DNA from: Clostridiales bacterium
GTDB taxonomy: Bacteria > Bacillota > Clostridia > Oscillospirales > CAG-272
DNA: 11,441 bases
Assembly: GCA_004554105.1 (NCBI GenBank)
Contig: SFNW01000058.1
Location: 1-11,441 of the forward strand
Direction of reading: 5' to 3'
Program-made: the position numbers and the translations under genes
Part shown: one piece after another, positions 7,201 through 11,441 of the stretch
How positions within the stretch are numbered: the first letter of the stretch is position 1
Layout: each line of letters opens with the position of its first letter
The notes under the pieces: generated by a model
Told to the model about the DNA's origin: nothing
Seen by the model: only the letters and a program-made list of their open reading frames with translations
The model's database searches: none

Positions 7201-7797
7201 CTTGCCGACGATGCCGCCCGTGGCGTTTTCACCCGAGACGCTGCCCGAGGCGGTGCAGAAGATTACCCGCCCTTCGGCAAGGTTGCAGCCGACGATGCCG
7301 CCGACCGATTTTTCGCCCTTGACAACGCCGTCAAAGCCGCAGGATTCGATCGTGCCGGCATTTTCGCCTGCAATGCCGCCGACTGCGCTCTTCGAGCCGC
7401 CGGGGAGGACGGTGGCTCTGACATTGAGGTTTGAGATGCGCCCGCCCGCCGAAATGCGGCGGAATACGCCGAGATAGGAGCCGTCGCCCGCTATCGTAAT
7501 GCCCGAAATCGTATGCCCGCCGCCGTCAAAGACGCCGCCGAAAATCGGTACGGGTATGAATCCGCCGTCCGAAAAGTCGAGGTCGCAGGTCAGCTTGACG
7601 GTTTTACTTTGCGACCAGGTATCCAGCGTGCAGGCTTTGGCAAACGCGAGAAAATCGGACTTGCACCCAAGGAGGACGGTCTCGCCGCTTTCTGCGGTGG
7701 TGTCGGCGCCTGCGGCAGAGACGCCGAGGAGAACCGACTGAAAGGCGGAGAGGAGCATCAGCGCGGCAAGCAGTCCCGCAAAGAATTTATTCTTCAT
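4231..7797 (-). CDS. Giant membrane-anchored surface protein: GLUG-repeat solenoid split by a long coiled coil
   Basis: The 1188 residues hold, in order: a Sec signal peptide (1-30); a beta-rich entry domain (about 40-130); six GLUG-type repeats (about 139-320, V/TGGIxG followed by a Cys); an Ala/Asp/Leu-rich segment without Pro-rich breaks that should form long coiled coils (about 325-755); five more GLUG-type repeats (about 777-915); a Listeria-Bacteroides/InlB-like repeat (about 973-1035, VTFVADGQ...YGDPVSALRYP); an Ig-like stretch (1036-1150); and a TM helix (1157-1175, WWLLLLLIPAVAIPLVV) with the basic tail RAKRKKNSKAKQQ. It is thus anchored with most mass outside. Its start overlaps the end of the transporter gene by 11 nt, with its ribosome site in that gene, so the two are translationally coupled. 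I infer an extracellular partner or wall-spanning adaptor of the transporter; an adhesin is the alternative. Confidence 0.9.
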   Translation of the reverse strand: MKNKFFAGLLAALMLLSAFQSVLLGVSAAGADTTAESGETVLLGCKSDFLAFAKACTLDTWSQSKTVKLTCDLDFSDGGFIPVPIFGGVFDGGGHTISGITIAGDGSYLGVFRRISAGGRISNLNVRATVLPGGSKSAVGGIAGENAGTIESCGFDGVVKGEKSVGGIVGCNLAEGRVIFCTASGSVSGENATGGIVGKNEGLILKCTNSAEVNTVYEEKQSNIADLSADMDAVVESYTGSQSESENESILGHSDTGGIAGYSSGIVGGCTNNAAIGYPHVGYNVGGIAGRQSGYLYGCQNLGLIQGRKDVGGIVGQAEPYILLDVSEDVLEKMQRELDKLHGMVNNFIDDTDALGDDVGKNLTSISDGAAAARDSAENLVNLGTDFVDDNLHEINRITALVSDTLDRLSPVFDRLESGGGKISEALDQISSALDAVEVYAPDLTEEADRLSTALNKIAKGMRSIKKATAKANEAADDLEHAVIIKDETEIKKAGAALLEAVQSIIAEKQAIRDALDEIQTILESKPESFEDIGADAETLIACLGSVTSAVDATVSALQTIKASLDTLFGNTEIDFAKFKSAAQNAEAAAEYLGKGMGRIASGVEEIAAVIESASDKLKDYTDDISRQLNTALDDLSTAMQTLSDAVDDITAAIGETEQIVADLAAEEPLTFVTLGDDFRAESDALFDALADISAGLDDLKQTASGGQDDISGHLTAIGNQFNTVMNVLIDGFEELRSGSSLSDVFLDVSDEDIEKTTQGKIANCRNFGGIEADRCTGGIVGAMAIEYAKDPEDDLEKPDSLNFSYRTKAILEACVNEGKIGGKKDCVGGIVGLSELGTVYLCENYGDAESTGGSYVGGVAGKSESSVRKCFAKSTLTGKCYVGGIAGKGDILTSCYASVRIVGDEYTGAVCGDAEALTNLLQNFFVNAGLGAVDGISYSGRAEPVAFADLSAAEAPDFNELGAAVTVPDKFVRFTVTFVADGQTVAVEDAQYGDPVSALRYPEIPAKAGQFGKWQTIEAETITENLSVECEYQPYVTILASAEKDASGKLALALAAGEFTDDAVLHITSGSVAPLERKGGVSKVYDLSLTGTDLGDGDSVTFRLLNDGRGRATAWQYMDGEWKALSLTERGKYLLVEVTGTDSTICLHYALGGASPLWWLLLLLIPAVAIPLVVRAKRKKNSKAKQQ

Positions 7798-10111
7798 TTG
7801 TTCCGCCTCCGTTCATAATCTGTTTATGCACATCCTTGCGGATGTCTTTGAGGTTGAATGAGGTTTTGTCAATCAGAACATCGCCCAGCACCAAAATCTG
7901 CGGCAGAATGACCATAACCAGCAGAATCGAAATCAGCGTGCCTCTGCCGAGCGCGATGCCGATGGAGGAAATCGCGGGGTCGGAGGAGAGCAGCCCGATG
8001 GCAAAGCCCGCGGACGCCAAAATCGAACCCGAGGTGAAGACCGTCGGAAACGCCAGCGAAAGCGATTCCTTGACGGCGTCGAACTTGTTCATCTTTCGAC
8101 GCAGCTCAGTATAGCGGTTGGTGATGACAATGGCGTAGTCGATGTTTGCACCCATCTGAATCGAGCTGACCACGAGATAACTCATGAAGAAGAGCGGCTC
8201 GTTTTGAATCGTCGGGAACGAGAAGTTTATCCAGATACTGCCCTCAATGACCAAAATCAGCATAATCGGGATGCCCGCCGACTGGAAGGTAAAGAACAGG
8301 ACGACAAGGACGAATAGAATCGACAGAATGCTGATGATGAGATTGTCTCTGCCGAAAGTGGCGGACAAATCATTGTCGCTTGTCGAATTGCCCGCGAGCA
8401 GAACGTCGTCGCCGTAGTATTTGTCAGCGATTCCCTTGACGGTCGAGAGGAAGGTAAAGGTTTCCTCGCTCTCCTCGGGGAGATTCAGATTCAGAATCAG
8501 GCGTGTGTGCGTTTCGCCGGCAAGCTGTTTCTTGCCGTCCTGAAGCGCCTCGTGCAGGTCGTCGAGGTCGCGCTGCATTTCGCCGTCGAGCGAGAAATAG
8601 CCGTTGTCCATCATGTCGTAGATGAAGTCGAAAACGTCAATCAGCGAAATTTTGTAGCTGTCGATACCGCCGACAATCCGCCCGTAGCTGTCATATTCTG
8701 CGGCGTAGGCGGCGTACAGCAGGCGCACGGTCTCGATGTCCATGTCGATAAGCTCGGAGAACTCGCGCGGCGTGAGCTTATCGCCGATTTTATAGCCGTC
8801 TACCGCCTCAATCGACGCAAGTCCTGTCACAGAATCGACCTCGGGCAGGCTCTCCAGTTTACGCTGCAATGCCTGCTCCTTTTCGTAGCTGCCCACGGGT
8901 ACCATGACTGCCAGCACATTGTCGGTGCCGAAGGCGTCTTCAATGCGCTGCTCGGCAATCTGCGACTCGTTCTGCGAGACGGTTGTCAGATTGGTATAGC
9001 TGTACGCATAGGGGCAGTTTTGCGAGAGGAAAAATGCGCCGACAATCAGGACAAGAAAAATGCAGGGCGTCACAAACCGCATCTTGACGACGGCGTTATT
9101 CCACGCCGTGATGCGCGGGATGAAGCTCTTGTGATGCGTCTTGTCAATCAGCGGGGAGAAGGACATCAGCAGCCCGGGCATCAGAGTGAAGACGGTCAGG
9201 ATGCTGATGATGATGGCTTTAATCAGCACGATGCTCATGTCAAGACCGATTCTGAACTGCATAAAGCCCATGGCGGCAAGTCCCGAAAGCGTGGTGAGAC
9301 AGCTCCCCGAAATCTCGGGAATCGACTTGCACAGCGCGGTAATGACCGCCTCGCGCGCCTCCTTGGTCTCGCGTTCCTCGGTGTAGCGGTGGCAGAGGAT
9401 AATTGCATAGTCGATTGCCAGCGCAAGCTGCAGGACGACGGCAATCGAGTTGGAGATAAAGGAAATCGTTCCGAGCAGATAATTCGTGCCCTTGTTCAGC
9501 AGCGCCGCCGCGCCGAAGGTCAGAATCAGGACGGGAATCTCCATATATGTATGCGAGGAGAGCAGCAGGACAACGAGGATAATGACGCAGGCAATCAGCA
9601 TGACGAGGTTCATCTCGTTTGCGATGCGCGCAGAGTCCGCGTCGCCGATTTCGGCGGAAATGCAGGTGTCGTATTCGGCGAGCGCCTCTTCGATTGCGTG
9701 AAGCGCACGCTCGCAGACAGGGTCCTTGCTCTCGCCGTCAAAGGTGACCGAGAAGAGCGCGGCGCCGCCGTTATAGTGCTTTGCGGTATCGTCAAAGGCG
9801 ATTTCCTTGACGCCCTCGAGGTCTTCAAGCGTTTCGCACAGCGCCTCGGCGTCGGAGAGGGCGATGTTGTCGACCATGACCGACGCCGTCGCGTAGGTTG
9901 TGAACTCGTTTTCCATCAGGGTCAGCCCGCGCTTGGTCTCGGTACCGTCGGCGAGATAGTCGGTGATGTCGTTGTTGACCGACACCCAGCCCGAGGAAAA
10001 GAGGCTGAATACAATCAGCAGAATGTAAATCAGATAAAACGCCTTCCGCCTGTCGACGATAAAGGCGGCGACCTTATATAGCGGCTTTTCTTCGATTTGC
10101 CGTTCGCGCAT
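7787..10111 (-). CDS. MMPL/RND-superfamily transporter (HAE3-like), 12 TM helices
   Basis: The 774-residue inner-membrane protein has the duplicated RND layout: TM1 (24-43), an extracellular domain (about 45-168), TM2-6 (about 168-318), then TM7 (346-363), a second extracellular domain (about 365-585) and TM8-12 (about 590-745). Each half carries the Asp-Tyr pair in TM4/TM10 that relays protons in MmpL proteins: LAIDYAIIL (D234-Y235) and GANIDYAIVIT (D658-Y659). The family exports lipids, drugs or hydrophobic molecules using the proton gradient. AAAGGAG precedes the start. It lies 15 bp after a small gene and overlaps the surface protein gene downstream, in an operon divergent from a TetR regulator. 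The substrate is unknown. The length fits single-chain HAE3 proteins of Gram-positive bacteria and archaea rather than ~1000-residue AcrB types. Confidence 0.93.
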   Translation of the reverse strand: MRERQIEEKPLYKVAAFIVDRRKAFYLIYILLIVFSLFSSGWVSVNNDITDYLADGTETKRGLTLMENEFTTYATASVMVDNIALSDAEALCETLEDLEGVKEIAFDDTAKHYNGGAALFSVTFDGESKDPVCERALHAIEEALAEYDTCISAEIGDADSARIANEMNLVMLIACVIILVVLLLSSHTYMEIPVLILTFGAAALLNKGTNYLLGTISFISNSIAVVLQLALAIDYAIILCHRYTEERETKEAREAVITALCKSIPEISGSCLTTLSGLAAMGFMQFRIGLDMSIVLIKAIIISILTVFTLMPGLLMSFSPLIDKTHHKSFIPRITAWNNAVVKMRFVTPCIFLVLIVGAFFLSQNCPYAYSYTNLTTVSQNESQIAEQRIEDAFGTDNVLAVMVPVGSYEKEQALQRKLESLPEVDSVTGLASIEAVDGYKIGDKLTPREFSELIDMDIETVRLLYAAYAAEYDSYGRIVGGIDSYKISLIDVFDFIYDMMDNGYFSLDGEMQRDLDDLHEALQDGKKQLAGETHTRLILNLNLPEESEETFTFLSTVKGIADKYYGDDVLLAGNSTSDNDLSATFGRDNLIISILSILFVLVVLFFTFQSAGIPIMLILVIEGSIWINFSFPTIQNEPLFFMSYLVVSSIQMGANIDYAIVITNRYTELRRKMNKFDAVKESLSLAFPTVFTSGSILASAGFAIGLLSSDPAISSIGIALGRGTLISILLVMVILPQILVLGDVLIDKTSFNLKDIRKDVHKQIMNGGGTNEE
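7803..7810 (-). promoter_or_regulatory. Ribosome binding site of the surface protein gene, inside the transporter gene
   Basis: On the minus strand GGAGGCGG ends five bases before ATG (7795-7797). The same bases encode the Gly-Gly-Gly near the C-terminus of the transporter (MNGGGTNEE). This fixes the start of the surface protein and points to coupled translation. Confidence 0.8.
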
Positions 10112-10126
10112 GAAAAACTGCTCCTT

Positions 10127-10435
10127 TCATTCGGTTTGCTTGCCCGCGGGAGTTCCGCTGAGCGTGCAGTCGGACGCGCCGAGCCGCAGCTTTAATTGCA
10201 GCGCGTCGCGGTAAATTTTTCCGGTGGCGCTGTAGGCGATTTCTTTCAGCAGCGTGACGATTTTGCCTTCGAGCGTGCAGCTCCCGTCGGCGTTGACATG
10301 CCCACAAAACGGCTCGGTGTGCCGCAGCAGGGACAGAACGCCCTCAACTCGCGTGCCGCGCACGCAAAACTGCATCGTTCCGCTTCGCTTGCCGAGCTCG
10401 GTATCGAGTTCGACTTTATACTCGTATCGTTTCAT
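10127..10435 (-). CDS. Small protein of unknown function (102 aa), first gene of the MMPL operon
   Basis: I do not recognise a named family. The start is supported by AAAGGAG six bases before the ATG, and a TATAAT box lies about 35 bp upstream. The protein has no signal peptide or TM segment, so it should be cytoplasmic. It reads as alternating strands (YEYKVELDTELGKRSGTMQFCVRGTRVEGVLSLL... GSCTLEGKIVTLLKEIAYSATGKIYRDALQLKLRL), suggesting a small beta-barrel or lipocalin-like fold with repeated 'x-G-T-hydrophobic' turns. The pattern of Gly turns and paired strands would suit binding of a small hydrophobic ligand, which is inference only. Its place 15 bp before the transporter gene suggests a job in the same process, such as cargo binding or sensing. 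Confidence 0.82.
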   Translation of the reverse strand: MKRYEYKVELDTELGKRSGTMQFCVRGTRVEGVLSLLRHTEPFCGHVNADGSCTLEGKIVTLLKEIAYSATGKIYRDALQLKLRLGASDCTLSGTPAGKQTE

Positions 10436-10469
10436 GACAGACTCCTTTCGGAAACTTTGACAGAGCTTA

Positions 10470-10498
10470 ATTATAGCGGTATTTTGCCGCAGAGAAAA
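10470..10498 (-). promoter_or_regulatory. Operon promoter with a palindrome in the spacer
   Basis: On the minus strand the -10 is TATAAT (10470-10475), with a weak -35-like TTTTCT (10493-10498) 17 nt upstream. The spacer is occupied by the imperfect palindrome GCGGCAAAATACCGC (10476-10490), a good location for a repressor such as the divergent TetR protein. A weak -35 with a consensus -10 fits a regulated promoter. Confidence 0.5.
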
Positions 10499-10569
10499 CG
10501 GTCAATCCGCAGCGTTTGTGTAAAAATCGGACAAAAAGGGGGATTTGGCGGGAGAATTTCGGATTTTTC

Positions 10570-10597
10570 TTGCATTTTTTTCGCACAGATGTATAAT
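10570..10597 (+). promoter_or_regulatory. Promoter of the TetR-type regulator gene
   Basis: TTGCAT (10570-10575), a 16-nt spacer and TATAAT (10592-10597). The predicted start near 10604 rules out the ATG at 10606 as a well-served start codon and favours the TTG at 10636. ACAGATGT occurs at 10585-10592 and 10602-10609, overlapping the -10 and the transcript start; it may be a regulator site. Confidence 0.65.
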
Positions 10598-10635
10598 ATG
10601 GACAGATGTGTAATCAACTGCAAGGAGGCGAGACC

Positions 10636-11217
10636 TTGAAGCACACAACCGCCGGTATGAACACGAAAAAGGCGTTATCGGCATCGCTGAAAAAACTGAT
10701 GGGGCGCAAGCGCCTCTCCAAAATCACGGTCAGCGAAATCATTGCCGACTGCGGCGTCAACCGCAAGACCTTTTACTACCACTTCGAGGACATCTACGCG
10801 CTTCTGAAATGGACGCTCGAGCAGGAGACGGTCGAGGTGCTGAAAAACTTCGATTTGCTAATCAATTCCGAGGAAGCACTCTTGTTTGTCCTCGATTATG
10901 TCGACAATAACCTTCATCTTCTGAACTGTGCCTACGATTCGATGGGGCGGGACGAGATGAAACGCTTTTTCCACGCCGATTTTTATGATATTCTCCTGCA
11001 CACCGTCGAGCGGCTGGAAGCAGAGCAGGGAATCACCGTGCCCGAGGACTTCAAACGCTATCTTGCCGCCTTTTATACCGAGGCACTTGCGGGAATGCTG
11101 ATTGACTACTTTCAGCACAAGGACAAGTGCAACCGCGACGAGCTGGTGCGCTATACGCTGCTGATTCTGCAAAACTCGCTTCCGAATGCGCTCGCCGCCG
11201 AGGCGCAGAAGCAATAA
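10636..11217 (+). CDS. TetR/AcrR-family transcriptional regulator (193 aa, TTG start)
   Basis: I choose the TTG at 10636 because AAGGAGG (10622-10628) lies seven bases before it, whereas the upstream ATG at 10606 has no ribosome site and is almost at the transcript start. The N-terminal helix-turn-helix is clear: ITVSEIIADCGVNRKTFYYHFEDIYALL (residues about 30-57), with the RKTFYYHF signature of TetR proteins. The C-terminal part is all helical and resembles the Clostridia/Bacilli group with a TetR_C_8-like ligand domain. TetR proteins are dimers, usually repressors released by a small ligand. The gene is divergent from the three-gene transporter operon, with about 200 bp between start codons, so it most likely represses that operon and perhaps itself. 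A terminator follows six bases after the stop. Confidence 0.92.
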   Translation: MKHTTAGMNTKKALSASLKKLMGRKRLSKITVSEIIADCGVNRKTFYYHFEDIYALLKWTLEQETVEVLKNFDLLINSEEALLFVLDYVDNNLHLLNCAYDSMGRDEMKRFFHADFYDILLHTVERLEAEQGITVPEDFKRYLAAFYTEALAGMLIDYFQHKDKCNRDELVRYTLLILQNSLPNALAAEAQKQ

Positions 11218-11223
11218 AACGAA

Positions 11224-11257
11224 AAATCACCCGCAAGGCTCGCCTTGCGGGTGATTT
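11224..11257 (+). terminator. Terminator hairpin of the TetR gene (hairpin copy A)
   Basis: A perfect inverted repeat, AAATCACCCGCAAGGC (11224-11239) with GCCTTGCGGGTGATTT (11242-11257), begins six bases after the stop. The arms end in A and T runs. A near-copy of this hairpin recurs at 11400-11431. Confidence 0.75.
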
Positions 11258-11261
11258 AAGA

Positions 11262-11288
11262 CTGTCGAAAAACTTTGTTTTTCGACAG
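11262..11288. repeat. Perfect 12-bp hairpin
   Basis: CTGTCGAAAAAC (11262-11273) pairs fully with GTTTTTCGACAG (11277-11288) around a TTT loop. It follows four bases after hairpin A, so it is part of a hairpin cluster. It may be an extra terminator or a dispersed repeat. Confidence 0.7.
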
Positions 11289-11290
11289 GA

Positions 11291-11314
11291 AGAGGGCGTT
11301 CACTCGCGCCCTCT
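11291..11314. repeat. 8-bp hairpin of the 3' cluster
   Basis: AGAGGGCG (11291-11298) pairs with CGCCCTCT (11307-11314) around an eight-base loop. It begins two bases after the previous hairpin. Confidence 0.6.
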
Positions 11315-11321
11315 AAGGAGT

Positions 11322-11347
11322 AAAAAACCGGCAGAGCCGTCTTTTTT
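11322..11347 (+). terminator. Short terminator-like hairpin with T run
   Basis: CGGC-AGA-GCCG (11329-11339) is bordered by an A run (11322-11327) and followed by a T run (11342-11347), which can pair imperfectly. This fits a weak intrinsic terminator. Positions 11348-11399 are AT-rich, with nothing I can identify. Confidence 0.5.
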
Positions 11348-11399
11348 ACATAATTTTTATCGATATTTTACTTTACTCAATATTTTTTCTGAAACTCGG

Positions 11400-11431
11400 A
11401 ATCACCCGCAGGGCTTGCCCTGCGGGTGATT
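11400..11431. repeat. Hairpin copy B, near-copy of 11224-11257
   Basis: AATCACCCGCAGGGC (11400-11414) pairs fully with GCCCTGCGGGTGATT (11417-11431). Compared with copy A, an A-T pair is replaced by G-C, with matching changes on both arms, plus one loop change. A T run follows, so it may end a gene that reads in from the right, or be a repeat unit. Confidence 0.75.
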
Positions 11432-11441
11432 TTGTGCTTTT

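Noticed and set aside
5656..7434. 592-codon plus-strand ORF opposite the surface protein gene
   Set aside because: It is a shadow of codon bias on the other strand. The translation has no coherent fold or signal, lacks a ribosome site, and lies wholly inside a gene with clear domains.
8507..10081. 524-codon plus-strand ORF opposite the MMPL gene
   Set aside because: Same reason. The minus-strand frame shows an unmistakable 12-TM transporter; this frame gives a charged, low-order sequence without family traits.
11224..11431. CRISPR or tandem repeat from the repeated hairpins
   Set aside because: Only two near-copies exist, with different hairpins in between. They are self-complementary over the full length and behave as terminator-type structures.

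Overview
The window looks like a chromosomal stretch of an anaerobic, low-GC-phylum but fairly GC-rich gut-type bacterium, most likely a Clostridia member (Bacillota). I infer this from strong AGGAGG-type ribosome binding sites, an Lxx-C lipobox lipoprotein, a GLUG-repeat surface protein with a basic C-terminal membrane anchor, and a Clostridia-style TetR regulator. The species cannot be fixed from the sequence alone.

Left edge (1-690): the 3' end of a tyrosine recombinase gene runs into the 3' part of an initiator tRNA-Met (anticodon CAT, loop to CCA). This is the usual attachment-site end of an integrative element, so the element lies to the left of the window. A second, direct 36-bp copy of the tRNA end follows 262 bp later, and an inverted anticodon-arm fragment lies between them. 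Two intrinsic terminators follow the two direct copies. This looks like a scarred or nested integration hotspot.

Region 690-2935: a strong promoter and a ~190-nt leader precede a 508-codon lipoprotein gene of unknown function. Its natural start seems to have become an ATT codon. A small acidic protein gene follows behind a promoter embraced by a perfect 9-bp inverted repeat, and a 17-bp terminator hairpin closes the region.

Region 3022-4112 (minus): a single gene for an extended-SDR NAD(P)-dependent epimerase/dehydratase with its own promoter.

Region 4188-11257: the main system. A TetR-type regulator (plus) is divergent from a tight three-gene minus-strand operon: a 102-residue protein of unknown family, a 12-TM MMPL/RND (HAE3-like) transporter, and a 1188-residue surface protein. 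The surface protein has a GLUG-repeat solenoid interrupted by about 430 residues of predicted coiled coil, and ends in a TM anchor. The transporter and surface protein genes overlap by 11 nt, and a terminator follows. I infer a TetR-controlled export or envelope-lipid system in which the giant protein acts as an extracellular partner of the MMPL pump; no function is proven by sequence. The right edge (11218-11441) is an unusual cluster of hairpins, two of which are near-copies differing by a compensatory base-pair change.
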